In this document: positions 22,753 through 34,572 of the stretch, piece after piece
Layout of the letters: each line of letters starts with the position of its first letter
Numbering within the stretch: the stretch's first letter is position 1
NCBI GenBank assembly: GCA_026075535.2
Contig: AP026539.1
Coordinates: 10,540,001 to 10,604,000, forward strand
Reading direction: 5' to 3'
Origin: Tricholoma matsutake
Taxonomy: Eukaryota; Basidiomycota; Agaricomycetes; Agaricales; Tricholomataceae
Length of the DNA stretch: 64,000 nt
Translations under genes and position numbers: made by a program
The notes under the pieces: generated by a model
What the model was told of the DNA's origin: nothing
The model's database searches: none
The model's input: the letters and a program-made list of their open reading frames with translations, nothing else

Positions 22753-23003
22753 TGTTGGAGCAGACTATATATGCTGCACAGGGGAAGAGACAACATGTTC
22801 CTTACAACCTACCTGGGGTTTAGTTAGACTTACAGCTAGGGTTAGCAGAGGTAAGAACACTGTATTCCTACTACAGTACAGGTTCTCCTTATATACATAA
22901 TAATAAGGATGTTACATGACTTGGGAATGTGTTTACCACATGTATGCGCAGTAAGCACAGTAACATGTGTATGCTGCATGTATCTCAGGGTTTAATTTCA
23001 ACA
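22753..23003 (-). repeat. 3' LTR of copia C
   Basis: 251 bp, TGTTGGAGC ... TTTCAACA in plus. The tract CCCCCCCTC (23004-23012), a minus-strand GAGGGGGGG purine tract, directly abuts it. Confidence 0.93.
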
Positions 23004-23035
23004 CCCCCCCTCAAACTGTACAGCGCTCTAAGCAG

Positions 23036-23656
23036 CTAAGTTTGAATCTCAAAAGTAATTCCGAGAGAGTCTCTAAATTTCCTGAATAGGATGGCGCCAA
23101 GGTTCTTTGTGAACATGTCAGCCGGATTATCACTTCCAGGAATGAAAATGACTGTGACTTTGTCATTTTCTATGCATTCACGGGTATAGTGGTAGCGAAT
23201 GTCTATATGTTTGGTCCTTCTTTCCTGAACTGGATTTGATCCGATAAAGATGGATCCCTGATTATCAGTGCAGATTGGTACGTGCTTCAGTATATATCCA
23301 AGTTCCTGGAATAAGGACTCTATCCACACTATCTGTTGACAAGTGTCGGAGAGAGCCATATATTTGGCTTCTGTGGATGACAGTGCTACAGTTTTTTGTA
23401 GATGGGACTGCCAGCACACAATGCCACTTGCTAGAGTAGCAAAGTAACCCATTGTAGATCAGCATTTGACAGTGTCAGCCACCCAATCAGAATCTGTGAA
23501 GGCCTGTAGCCCTTTGGATTTCTCTCCATTGTAGACAATATTATATTTCTGGGTTCCCACCAGATAGCGCATGATGTACATCACTTTGTCTAGATGTTCT
23601 TGGCTAGGATTAGCCAAGAATTGCGACATCCTGATTACCGCGTAAGCAATATCAGG
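23036..23656 (-). pseudogene. Copia C RNase H
   Basis: The frame carries 'PDIAYAV' after a TGA at an Arg position, then 'GLQAFTDSDWVAD', 'GIVCWQSHLQKTVALSSTEAKYMAL', 'CTDNQGSIFI', 'RRTKHIDIRYHYTRE' and 'NPADMFTKNLG': the complete copia RNase H. A second TGA sits before 'STMGYFATLASG'. Confidence 0.92.
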
Positions 23657-24719
23657 TCACATTCCGAGCATCAGATACAATAAAGATCTGATCACAGACT
23701 GATATTTTGATCTAAGTGCCGCGTTTGGTGTTGCTGTGTTTTCCGATGGTTTGTAACCAGTTGGGAGCAGAGTGGGGGCAGCTTTGGCATTTGTCATCTT
23801 GAACCTCTTGAGCACTTTGGCGAGATATTCAGTTTGATTGAGTTTGACTTTGCTTGCAGTCTGGGTGACACGCATGCCTAAGAATTCCGTGACTTTTTCA
23901 GTACTATGGCACTCCCAATGCTTCAGACAAGCATTCTTCTTTTCATCCACAAGTTTCTTGTTTTTCCCCATGAACAAGCCATCATCAACATAGACCAGCG
24001 CAATAACAATGCTGCCTGTCTTGGGATCCTTGTGTATGAAAATGCCGGCATCGGAGCTGGCGCGCACAAACCCAATGGTGCGCATAAATGCCTCTAGCTC
24101 TTTCCACCATGCTAGTGAGGCCTGTTTAAGGCCATACAATGCTCGGCATAAGCGCATTACTTTGCGCTCTTTTCCCTCGAGTCTGAAACCCTTGGGTTGA
24201 TCCATATAGATCTCCTCTTCTAGTTTGCCATATAAAAATGCGGTTTTTACATCTAGACCAGTCATATACATGCCTTCTAGAGATGCAAGTGCAAACATGA
24301 GGCGTACGGTTTTGTAGTGGACTACTGGTGAGAAAATCTCATCAAAGTCAACACCTTTGACTTGTGAAAAGCCTTTGGCCACGAGTCTGGCTCGTTTTCT
24401 TCCGTCCAATTTCATGGAGAAAACCCATCTGTTTTTGATCATTTTTTGATCATGTGGAAGATCAATGATGTCATAGACTTGTCACTTGCAAAGAGCCTCT
24501 AATTCTTCACGACAAGCCTGTTTCCACTCAAGTTGGTAGGCACGCAATATCATGAAATTGGTTTGGAACTTGGCTTATTTTGCTTGATGGATTGACTGCT
24601 TTTGACAACAGCCAGCGAATAAGCTTATCTCCACCTTCCTTGGTTATCTTTTTAATATAACCTGCTTTGTCTGGTTCCCCCATTGGGTGATCATGTTCTT
24701 GATTATTGGAATTGGGCAC
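23657..24719 (-). pseudogene. Copia C reverse transcriptase
   Basis: 24442-23657 is an open frame with 'RARLVAKGFSQVKGVDF', 'FSPVVHYKTVRL', 'DVKTAFLYGKLEEEIYM', 'CRALYGLKQASLAWW' and the catalytic Y-V-D-D ('LVYVDDGLFMG'). It ends at a TGA where the family has Arg in 'R-P-D-I-A-Y'. Upstream to 24719 is the linker with stops. Confidence 0.93.
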
Positions 24720-26059
24720 ACTCTCGTGGGGTGCCGAACTCGGTCCAGCAACCGGTTCTTGTTGTTGAGATCGTGGTCATGTTCAGTTATGATCCGAATC
24801 TTGACCCACAGATCTCTTCCAATATCGATCACGTGCAATGTCTCTCTCTATGTCAGAGGGGAGTCACTTCTCTCCATAGGTATTGCCAGGACAGTTTGGG
24901 ATGTTCCTCTGCCTGCCTGATCAATGGGGCAATTGCTGCCATTCCCGTTGATCTTCACGTCTTGGACAAAAGTCCTCAGTGGTTACTGGAGGCGGCAGAG
25001 GAGGAGCATCAGTCGCATCATCATGCACCTTTTGCTCACTTGGTACATCATCATCATCATCTTCCAATGATGGAGGAAGGGGCAGATTTTGTGGCGGTAT
25101 AGAATCATCACCATCCGTTCCAGATGAGTGGTCATCATCTTCTGGTTCTGGATGTGGAAAATCACCAAGGTCTGTCTTGGCAGGAGTTTTAGCTCCGGGA
25201 CAGCATGGGAACAATGTTTCATCAAATAGTGCCGTAGCACCAATGAATATTGCGCCCCATTAAGTCACATGAAATGGTATGCTTTAATGCCATCTTCTAA
25301 TCCAAGGTACGTCATTAACTCCGATCGAGGAGCTAATGTGGTTGGACGTTTCTCCTTGGGTAGATAGACATAAGCACTGCAACCAAAGACCTTCAGATTG
25401 TTTAGATCTGGGCAGACCTTTGTCAGGTCCTCAAAAGGTGTCAGCCATTTCAGGCACCTTATTGGGGTTCAATTGTATAGGTGTGTTGCATGTTCAATGC
25501 AAAATTCCCACCATGATTGTGGTAGACAAGCAGTAAATTGCAGGGTTTGCGACTTTTCCATTATTGTCCTTATGGCATGCTCTGTGCGCCCATTCTGTTG
25601 GTGAACATGGGGTGCAGACATCTCTATTTTGATGCCAAAATCCTTGAGCATATTTTGTAGCTCACGATCTTTGAACTCCCCCCCTGGATCAACATGCCAG
25701 CGCTTGATTGTAGCGCCATACTGGGTTGAAGCCATTGCCTGAAATTGTCTAATTGCTGCAGCAGCATCAGACTTCTTTCTAAGGCACTGGACCCAGATAT
25801 GTGACGTTTTGTCATCCAGAAATACAATAAAGTATTTATGTTTGTGGTACAATAGTACTGGGAGTTCCTTTAGATCAGAATGTATTAATTCAAAGGGTTT
25901 TGCTGTGTGTGAATTTGATTTGGGAAAAGATTTTGAGGTCATTTTCCCTTCAGTGCACCCTGGACATATAATTTTGTCTTTAGGAATAATTAAATTCCTC
26001 AGGAATTTGATGGTGCTATTAGGCATTTTCCCTAGCGCCTCTTTGGATGGGTGTCCAAG
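24720..26059 (-). pseudogene. Copia C integrase and acidic linker
   Basis: 26026-25469 has the pre-integrase Cys pair ('CPGCTEGKM') and the full integrase core: 'FELIHSDLKELP', 'HVDPGGEF', 'QQNGRTEHAIRTIMEK' (D, D, E all present). A TGA replaces Arg in 'HLYN*TPI', and another follows 'YHFM'. The linker 25243-24921 is Asp/Pro/Ser-rich. Confidence 0.9.
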
Positions 26060-27064
26060 TCACCTATGCCAAGTCAAGTAGTCAGCAATGTATATGGTCG
26101 CGACATTGACCTTTTTGGTGCTCATTATATGAGTCTGAGCCCAATAAATTGTGTCACTTCTCCTAAGAGGGACACAATGCATGATTGGGTTTCCTTTCTC
26201 AATAAATGAAATGTGTGCGGAGGAACCACGCACATCACTTCCGTCTTGTAAGAAGATGCCCATTGACATTAATCGAGTATTAATGTTGGGTATGTAGTAG
26301 ATGGGGTATAATCGTGTTTCACGTGTCTCTGACTTCCCGTGACATACTACCTGATGTCTAATGAAGACTGCTCCTTTTCCTACTATATGAGTAGTACCCA
26401 TGGCTGTTTGGACCAAGGTAGAGTCCTTTCTCAGTAAAGGCTCATAGGAAGCGAAATCTTTCATTTCACCAGTGAAGTGTTTTGATGCACCTGAATCCAT
26501 GATCCAGTCTGCACCTTTCTTACAATTCCCATTTGCACACATAACACATATATTAAGATCTAAATAGTTCCATGATACATTTAATAGTGGTAAAATTTCA
26601 CATGAAAAGTTTGCTGTATTCGTGGGAATATTAATCTTTGTGCTTGTGGCAGGGAAAAGGACTGACCTGTCATCATACACTCCCGTTTCAAGGGGTTCAT
26701 CGATGAGCATCTCGTCGATGGCTTTCCATACTTCCTCATCAGACACTGGAGGTTCGGATCCTAGGGAGATGATGTTGTCTTCTACCTCCTTGATTCTCGG
26801 TTCTGGTTTGATCCTCCTCCTCTTACCTTCTTGCACCATTAGGTGCTCTTCCAGCAGTCGCAGATTTTTTGCGGTGGGTGGAAGATGCATTTGCTTGAGG
26901 GTGTTGAGCTCGCTGATATTCAGCGTAAACCAAACAAGAGGTAGAGGCCGCGCCCGTATATGCCTGTGGAGGCGGTCGGCGGCTAGGATCTCTTGTGGGA
27001 GTGTGGTCGCATTTTTCGATGCGCTGAATGAGTGGCATCGGCGGTATGATGGTGCCATTACCAT
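26060..27064 (-). pseudogene. Copia C protease region
   Basis: The frame carries the protease motif 'DWIMDSGASKHFTGEM' and ends in 'YLTWHR' followed by TGA, where the copia pre-integrase motif normally reads W-H-R-R-L-G-H. It overlaps the gag ORF in a different frame (26823-27064), which is either a programmed-shift-like arrangement or an ordinary frameshift. Confidence 0.88.
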
Positions 27065-27887
27065 TTATAGTGGTAAAGGCACTGGAGGCAAGGTGGGTAT
27101 GTTTCTCTTTAGGCTTTTCCTCCTTAGTCTTTTTGTCCCCATGTCGTCCACATTTTTGGGACGAATCTCCATTGTTGTTTTGCCCTTCTTTGGGCTGCCA
27201 TTTGGGGTTTCCCCCTTTGTGTTTGACAGTGGAAAGTTTGTTGGCCTGAGGCTGGCCAGCGGGCTTTCCTACTGCTGTGTGCCTTGAGGCTTCAGCAACA
27301 ATGGAGTCCTTGACATGTTTAAATGTCAAGGCACTAGTAGCAGTCATGTTAAGGACCATGGCAGACAAAGAATCATACTTGCGCAGCATTGCAGCAAGTA
27401 GGATCATCGCCTGAACTAGTTTGGGGTTGGCAACATTGGCAGCTGTGAGGCGCTCAAACTTGTCAGCCATCTTAGCAATCTCTGGTGCAGGATTTGCAGC
27501 TGGAATTTTGATTGCTATTGCAGACCTAAAGTCTGCAAAGACTTGGGAGGGGCCATCAACACCATAATCAGTGCAAATGAGGTCCCACACCTCCTCAGCA
27601 GTGTCCTTGGTGTTGGCACGCTGCTGAATGGAGGGGGCCAGGCGGAGCACTAGGCTACCAATAGCCTGGTCATTTTTGTTGCTCCAGGTCTGGAGCTTGG
27701 CAGTAGCATCTGCTACGAGAGTAGTGTTCATTGCCATCAAAGGAGGTGCCGGAGGCGGTTTGACTTCCACCCCACTAGTTATTTGCCAGAGGCCCTGAGA
27801 CCTGAGCCACGCCTTCATGGAGTCGGCCCATTGTATGTAATTGGATCCATCAAAAGTTTGGACGAGCTTCTCAAGGGTTGAAGACAT
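26823..27887 (-). CDS. Copia C gag (UBN2-type)
   Basis: 354 residues open from 'MSSTLEKLVQTFDGSNYIQW', the usual copia gag start (F-x-G-x-N-Y-x-x-W). 'ANTKDTAEEVWDLICTDYG' and 'KDSIVAEASR' follow. Only a degenerate knuckle ('KCGRHGDKKT') is left. The C-terminal part after about residue 270 probably runs in the wrong frame relative to the protease. Confidence 0.85.
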   Translation of the reverse strand: MSSTLEKLVQTFDGSNYIQWADSMKAWLRSQGLWQITSGVEVKPPPAPPLMAMNTTLVADATAKLQTWSNKNDQAIGSLVLRLAPSIQQRANTKDTAEEVWDLICTDYGVDGPSQVFADFRSAIAIKIPAANPAPEIAKMADKFERLTAANVANPKLVQAMILLAAMLRKYDSLSAMVLNMTATSALTFKHVKDSIVAEASRHTAVGKPAGQPQANKLSTVKHKGGNPKWQPKEGQNNNGDSSQKCGRHGDKKTKEEKPKEKHTHLASSAFTTINGNGTIIPPMPLIQRIEKCDHTPTRDPSRRPPPQAYTGAASTSCLVYAEYQRAQHPQANASSTHRKKSATAGRAPNGARR

Positions 27888-28119
27888 GATTTGTAGTGGC
27901 GGCTGTTAAAAGTGCTCAATCAGTCTTTTATCTGAGAAGACATGTTTTACAATCTCAGGAGAAAAAACACTCCTTCAGAGTGATTAAACCCTAGTCAACC
28001 TAGGTTTTAATGCAGCTTGCAGGGAGTGCAATGCAGCTCACAAAGAGCGCAAGGTTATAATTTGGAGACAATGAAGTCAATGTCGTTCGCAGCCAATTAA
28101 GGCACGTTTGCGATGTGCC

Positions 28120-28136
28120 CAGCAGGGCCCATAACC
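28120..28136 (-). promoter_or_regulatory. Copia C primer-binding site
   Basis: Minus-strand GGTTATGGGCCCTGC starts directly after the 5' LTR. Its complement GGGCCCATAACC is the anticodon stem-loop of initiator tRNA-Met (CAT anticodon between GGG and CC), as in half-tRNA-primed copia elements. Copia B has the same site. Confidence 0.75.
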
Positions 28137-28410
28137 TGTTGGAGCAGACTATATACGCTGCACAGGGGAAGAGACAACATGTTCCTTACAACCTACCTGG
28201 GGTTTAGTTAGACTTACAGCTAGGGTTAGCAGAGGTAAGAACACTGTATTCCTACTACGGTACAGGTTCTCCTTATATACATAATAATAAGGATGTCACA
28301 TGACTCGGGAATGTGTTTACCACATGTATGCACAGTAAGCACAGTAACATGTGTATGCTGCATGTATTGCCTCATGTATGCAGCATGGATCTCAGGGTTT
28401 AATTTCAACA
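28137..28410 (-). repeat. 5' LTR of copia C
   Basis: 274 bp. It differs from the 3' LTR by a 23-bp insertion (a repeat of the CATGTATGCAGCATG region) and about five transitions, four of them CpG to TpG or CpA. Confidence 0.93.
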
Positions 28411-28582
28411 TGATGATTATGTATAATAATGTATCATGATTTGGAACATTATGGCCATGTCCCAAAGCTGAGCATGAGGCACTGGCCACATTGTCATTAA
28501 TCAGACAGACAGGACAATAGCTGGCATAAAGGCTGACATATAACTTGAATAGGAATGCATTTACATGTTAAGGTACACTGAG

Positions 28583-31384
28583 TCACCTGGTCATTACAAC
28601 ATCTGCCATTGAGCCAAGATACTGTTCCACATGCTCCCATCGCAAAACCCCTACATCACCCTTGCACTCCAATGTCCACCATTGGTGTGCTTCCTTGGTC
28701 GCAATAATACGTAGGTGTTTAGGTGTTTTCTGGGGTGGTTGGGATGCAAATTGCTGATCGAGTGCTGTAGAGCTGTGAAGTTTCTTTTGATACTTGTCAA
28801 ATAGGTTTGTATTCTGCAGACCCTAGTATCGATTCCAAGACACCCATGATATCATACAAAAGACCAGGATGCACTGATGGGGCATATGGCACCCTGCTGT
28901 TCTCTGTCTATAATGCAAAAATAGAGGATGAGTGCAGGAATGCAAACTCGATTGATACACACATTGGACATGTAGAAGCATTGAAGCATAACAGAATCCA
29001 AGGCAGACAGCCAGGCACATGTGTTAAGGCATTGAACGATTCTGGCTTGCACTGCACCAAGAATCAACTCCTTGGTCTCCTTGTCTTGAAGGAAAAACAA
29101 AAGATCGGGACCCATATGGGTATCGGGGAAAATGAAACACTTTCCATTAGGATTATTGAGCCAGTTGAGAACATCGGTGGGAGATGTAGCTCTGAATCCT
29201 AACCAGTCAGAACTGCCTGAAGTCCACAATACAGGGCAGCACAGCATTAAACCATTGTTCCTGCGCTTCAATGACACCAAGGTGACCTTTCTCAAACCCC
29301 AGGGCTGATTGCAGTGGAAAACATCTGATAAGGTGCAAGCTTTGCCTCTGAACTCTTGCAAGAGCACCAGAAGCACGGCCTCTTCATATATGAATCCTAG
29401 TGACGAGCTGTTGTGAGCCATACAGAATGCATCAGTAATCCATGGCCAATTTGTGGTCCATGATTGCTTTGCAAAGAATGAACTCAGATATAGAATGACT
29501 AGTGGCTCGCAAAGATAGACAGGATAGTTGGTGTTCTGGTCAAATGGTTGAATGTCTCCAATCTTCTCCAAGTGACCAACACCCAACGCAATTGTCTGGT
29601 GCATGTAACCTTCGATGGGAAGGGACATAGCTTGACTTCCAATTCTCCACCGCATGAGAACATGGAAAAGACACTTCATCAAATTATCCCCTAGCAGATT
29701 GAGTATTAGGAAGTCTGTGCCTTGATAAGGCACTACATGTACTTTCTAAAATATCCTTGTTCAAAATGGACAGTCCCGCTTTCTCTATGGGCTTGCATAT
29801 TAGGAAATTCGTGGCTCAATATAAGGCATTACACATACTGTCAGATTGCTTGGAGATACGATCCATGTTACTGATTGATCCATACCACCACACCTGCATA
29901 CACATTTTGGCCGTAAGGGGCAATTCTGCTTCCTCCAGATCAATAGCATCAGTGATGGTGAACTTAGTCAAAGCCTGAGCAAAAGCACTAAGAACACGGT
30001 GCGGTGAGCACATTTGATCGAAGAGTAGTAGTTCAATGAGGCTGGCTGTAAATCGGTAACTTTAGGGATTAACATCAGTGTGGCATCTCAGAATGTTGAA
30101 AGCTGTGCCTACCGTCCAGAAAACCAATACAATATTTGCTCAATCAATCGCTGATTGGAGACACTGCTGGGGGAAAGAGAAAGGTACTTGTCTATGTAGC
30201 GCTTATGGTCTTCCCTATCCTGCATGAATCGCCCAATGTCAATGAAGACAATGGGGACTGGGCTTGCCCCCAGGTTTTTTGCGCTTTGAGAATGCACTGC
30301 CTTCTGCACCATCTCCTTTGATAGACTGGTTCCGGCAAGTATGACCCCCTCAATGATTTCAATGTCCCAAAGAAACCTATAGAACACATGCAGAACAGGG
30401 CACTCATCAAGCCCTGTGGTGCGGAACAAAAATAATCTGTCAGATACTCAGCAGCCACTTGGACTTTGTCAACCACAGTGAAGAACCTCTGCTTCTGTTG
30501 GAAATTTTCTTTTCCCGCTATCTGCAGCATCTCTCGAAGCATGGAAGAGATAACATTATTCATGTCCATGGTGCTAGCATCACGGAGGCTTTCAAGGACA
30601 AAGGTAAAGAGGTCAGAGGAGGAAAATTTTGAGGGAGGCATGAGTTGAGCAAGGACCCATCGCCGTCGGGCTACCATCGCATCTGTGCCACTGAGCAGAT
30701 TCTTCAAAAAGCAACTTAGAACAAAGACACGAGCACATATCAGCATCATAAAGGCATGACCCGCCACCTCGACGTTCTTGGTAGCATCGGGTTGGCTGCC
30801 AGTGCTTTTATCCCACTGACTCATTGATTCCATTATCCTGGTCGCCTGTACAAAGTCATGGGAGCCAGCTGCCTTTGGCTTCCGGTCATCTTGACATGTA
30901 AAATAAAATCCCCATTTGTGGCAGAGCCCCTCGATTGCAAGGCAAGTCTTTCTGGAACCAGAGACAGCAAATAGATGACTGCACCAAGCAAAATTTGGAT
31001 TAGTCATCCACCATGAAAAGGATTGCGAAAAGACACAAACACTGTATTGGGAACAAGCAACAATTGAATCTGCTCCTTGTCTTGGTATGTGCCCAGGTCG
31101 TGGAGGAGAAGTATTGGCAGAGAGGGCAGACATACATCGAGATCTGTAACCAAGGCCTCAGTTTGAAGGGAATTGAAATATCCATCCAATTTCCCCTCCG
31201 CCAAGTAGGTGATGTACTGGGTGAAGCGCTTGAGCGCAGTAAGCATTGCGAGCTTGAGCTCTTTTGCACGAAGGTGCTGGGGTGACGCTAACAAAGAATG
31301 TGCTCAGAACCATTAAAGGGAGCAGGTACAGGAGACTGCTGATTGCTTACTGGTCTTGGATCGCTCAGACAGATCGGAATCCAT
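28583..31384 (-). pseudogene. Crinkler-like NTPase/nuclease effector-family gene, one frameshift
   Basis: Seven exons fit: 31384-31351, 31287-31041, 30978-30113, 30059-29839, 29778-29743, 29690-28858 and 28813-28583. All introns are GT-AG, 44-63 nt. The coding sum is 2468 nt, one short of 823 codons. The missing base is in an A-run at 30428-30432 (T-run in the coding strand), where the frame shifts. The N-terminal half carries a helical lead-in and a degenerate P-loop 'AVSGSRKT' (family: G-S-G-K-T). The C-terminal half has 'SPTDVLNWL' and 'MGPDLLFFLQDKETKEL', with Q-A-R where a PD-(D/E)XK-type nuclease would have Q-A-K. This matches the Crinkler-type architecture expanded in basidiomycetes. 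Either a recent pseudogene or a homopolymer sequencing error. Confidence 0.6.
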
Positions 31385-31389
31385 TGAGC

Positions 31390-33590
31390 AAGTGTGGTTG
31401 GGGCTGATTGGGGAGTGAAGCAAGAGTGATGGATAAGGGCAAGTAGGCAGCAAGTTCAAGAATGGGAGTGAATAATGGCGTGTTGCTTTGTAACTATGTA
31501 CATCAGATTTTCTTATACTGCAAATCCCTCATGGATCTCACCATTCTTCACCTTGTATCACCATTGTTCACATGCAAGATGATTCTGAAAAAATTAAGTA
31601 TCCTGGTTACGACAGATGAGGATGGTTTGGAGATTCTCTGCAAATCTTTCCTGTGGCAAATGACCCATTGTCATTGCACCTGTCCATTCCATCCACTTGG
31701 AGTCACATCGGTGTTGGACGATGACAACAATATCGATGTCCATCTCTGGCAGCGGCGGGTTTCTGTTGAAGCTGGCCCTGTAACACATTGTGCGGTGATT
31801 TGGCACTGATTGACATTTTCATTTCCTTTTTTTAACCCTCATCTCAAGGCAAGTCTATTCTCCTGACGAGTAATCTTTGTTTACTGATGTATTTGCTTTT
31901 ACAGGATGATGCTCTGCATGGATCATTCACGTATGAACGTCAATGTGCGGTGCTCTTGAATGTATGGCAGGCCGCTGCACTACATGTGGATGGCAAATGA
32001 CTTATCTTGTCAATGTTGTAAGTATGAGGCTGATGGTGTGTGATCCAGTCCTGGTAAGAGCTCGATTAAATTGTCTGCTGCTAACTCATATCTAATGTTA
32101 ACCACTGTTCTGTCATACAGCTGTCAGCTACAGACTGCTTTTTCTCTTCTAATCCCCTCCACCACCCGCTGCCTTGCAAATCGATCATCACCTACATCTA
32201 CCACCCCCATACCAACTTCTTCTTGGGACTCACCCATCCCCAAAGATCTATATACGGCCCTTCCACCAGTGAAAAGCAGATGTAGGAGCAAGCCACCTAC
32301 ATCTATCAATATCGGCATGGATCAAACTTGCCGTGCTCATCTTTCATCGGGAGCTAAGGGAGTGGATGGGGTAGGCAGCGAAGTAGGAGTGCCGGGGAGG
32401 TTTTGTGGGAGCACCCCTGGCTTTGAGCACATACATATACCCCACCTGCAGGAGGAGGATGAGGTCTGCATGCAGGAGAGGATGCAGAAAGAGAAGAAGA
32501 AGTAGGATGAACAAAGTGTGTGTTTGCAGGGCATTGCCTCTGGGGATGGGGTTGGGGAGACGGCGTAGGCAGAGTGCAGGGGAGAGCATGTGTCTGAATC
32601 CATGTCCACACCTACAGCCACATCAACAATGCCCAGCATGTACTACGACAATCTGATCCCCCCAACAAAGTCCTCGTCATTCTGATGTGCAAGCTCAAGC
32701 ATATCCTCAACCTGGTCCTCAATGACATCCTCGCCCCTAGCCACACTAGCCGATCCCATGTTCCATTTTGCATGTGCGGGTCACTGAATCTGGAATGCTG
32801 ATGTCCTACTCTGCCACAGCTCAGGGTATCCCCCCGCCTCCACCTTCTCAGCCATCCGCCGCCTACCCTGTGTCTCATCCTTCTCCACTAACTTCCTCCC
32901 ACTCCCATTCCCAGATTCCTATCCTCCATTCCACAGGACAAGCCCAAAATCCACCGAGGTTCTGGTATGAGCATGGGGACTTGTTCTATGTCCAGTGTTC
33001 TTGGCCATGGAGTTGGGATTGGGGGGTCAGGATGAACATGGGCATTGGCATGGGTGATAGACTAGGATGTGGGGGGTGATGTGGGTGTGGGTTGTGGGCA
33101 GCGATGGTCGCCATAGTCAGCCAGTGCTGGCGATTGAGTTTTCTGGGACCAGCGGGAGAAAAACGGGTGGAATCTGCACCAGTGGAGATCCCAGGGTCTG
33201 GCTTAATCTCTCCAATCCACACCCACAAGTAGAGGAGCATTTGGAGCATTTTTTTTTCTATTCTTTGTGAGGTGGGGCTTTTGACTGAACCTGCCTAAAA
33301 GTAGTCTTCGGATGGACTGTTTGATATGGAGCAGCATAGTTTGTTTGTTGAGTGCACCTTTGTCTAGTACATGTTCGAGCCTGGCGCCGGGTCCACAGTC
33401 CGCTGTGGTTCGCAGTGCAGCAGGTGCTGCATGTATGCCGCATCATTCACCGCTTGCTAGCCAGGTAGCAGGAAGTGGGAATGACAATGCTGATCTAGCA
33501 TGTGGATATGGCTAGCGCATATTCAGATTCTGAGTGTTCATAACTTTGTTCATCATATAATGTGTACTATCACATATGTTGCCTGTAGTT
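31390..33590. other. Stretch with no gene I can support
   Basis: 31806-31594 (minus) has a 70-residue frame upstream of the Crinkler-like gene, without family features. 32071-33270 contains Pro/Ser-rich frames on both strands typical of CT-rich DNA. One short plus-strand piece near 32960 ('RFWYEHGDLFYVQ') faintly resembles the start of fungal BTB domains, but nothing after it supports that. Confidence 0.35.
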
Positions 33591-33639
33591 GAAGAACGTC
33601 TGATGGATGTATCCTTCCCCTCTGAGATTCAGTCATCAA

Positions 33640-33828
33640 AACTCTTGGGATTATGGAATGGAGTAGAAGTTCTTAGGGATTTAATGATGGGTGTTCAGGA
33701 TAAGGTAGAATGTCTCATATTCTCCTATACTATGATGTACCTATGTATGTTATGACCTATAAATACATCATGTTCTATTATTAAACATGATGCGCTAATG
33801 TGATGTGCTAGGATTGACTATTCCAACA
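33640..33828 (-). mobile_element. Probable solo copia-type LTR
   Basis: It shares blocks with the copia B LTR (ATTCTCCTATACTA, then TATAAATA, TGTTC.A.TA and GCTAGG in order). It ends ATTCCAACA, which on the minus strand is TGTTGGAAT. The left end is uncertain and I found no target duplication. Confidence 0.5.
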
Positions 33829-34572
33829 AAAACTCTTTGCCGGGACCTCCAATTTTAAGCCATCCACCACACCTTTGTCATTGTTACAATTTTCCTCATA
33901 ACTCATGGAACCCAACTGACCCGATGCACCCGACGATCCTCTCCAGACAGGAGGCACTCCCTGATTCATGCCTGAGGCATGCCCTTGACACCTGATGCAC
34001 CCTTCCAGTGGAAGGCACCCTTGATGCATGATGACTCCATGCACCTGAACCCGCTCCCACACCTACTGTGATACAGTGACCCCTTGACATTGGGTCCATG
34101 ACATCGGACTCTCACAATCAACATGCTGTGCCACAGCACTCCTTGACATTGGATCCTTGACATCAGATGCCTCATGCTAGGCATGAGGCTTATTGTTTCT
34201 ATTCTTACTTGATATGCATCTACCTTTCTGATTGGATGATAGGGACCTCCCTCCTAGTATAAGTACTGCAACTTGTAGTAGGGATGTCCTTAGTTTAGAT
34301 CTAGGCAATCTACAGTCTTAACTTGCAACTCGTGAACTTACTCAAAACCACTAAGGAAGCCCCTTAGTGTGTGAACCCCAGTGACTCTATGCAGAAGGCC
34401 TGCTAGAGTGCACTACCCATCTTACGTTGGATGCTCCGAGTAAGACTAGTGCTGAATGACTCATCAAGGAAGCACCTTGTTGAATGACATCGACTAGATT
34501 GAGTAGTTGAGGCTTTGCCCTTAACATAAGATCTAAACTATCTGCTAGCCCACCTACCTAGGTGTAGACAAT
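33829..34572 (+). other. Leader/5' LTR-like region of gypsy F
   Basis: It contains repeats of CCTTGACA(T/C) with GATGC(A/C)CC, a promoter-like TATAAGTACTGC at about 34258, and then untranslated sequence up to the gag ATG. Exact LTR ends are not visible because no second LTR is in the window. Confidence 0.4.

Larger units (their letters stand above)
22753..28410 (-). mobile_element. Ty1/copia element C, full length
   Basis: LTRs at 22753-23003 and 28137-28410, target duplication TGATG on both sides (22748-22752, 28411-28415). Minus-strand order is LTR, half-tRNA primer-binding site, gag, protease, integrase, RT, RNase H, G-rich polypurine tract, LTR. Five or so in-frame TGAs and one gag-pol frame change are the only defects. 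It interrupts the hAT relic at 21358-22747. Confidence 0.95.

Noticed and set aside
32071..32505. 144-residue plus-strand ORF
   Set aside because: Pro/Ser/Cys-rich composition with an overlapping open frame on the other strand; no motif, no splice support.
32940..32990. Start of a BTB domain
   Set aside because: Only about 13 residues are suggestive; the following helix and strand pattern are missing.
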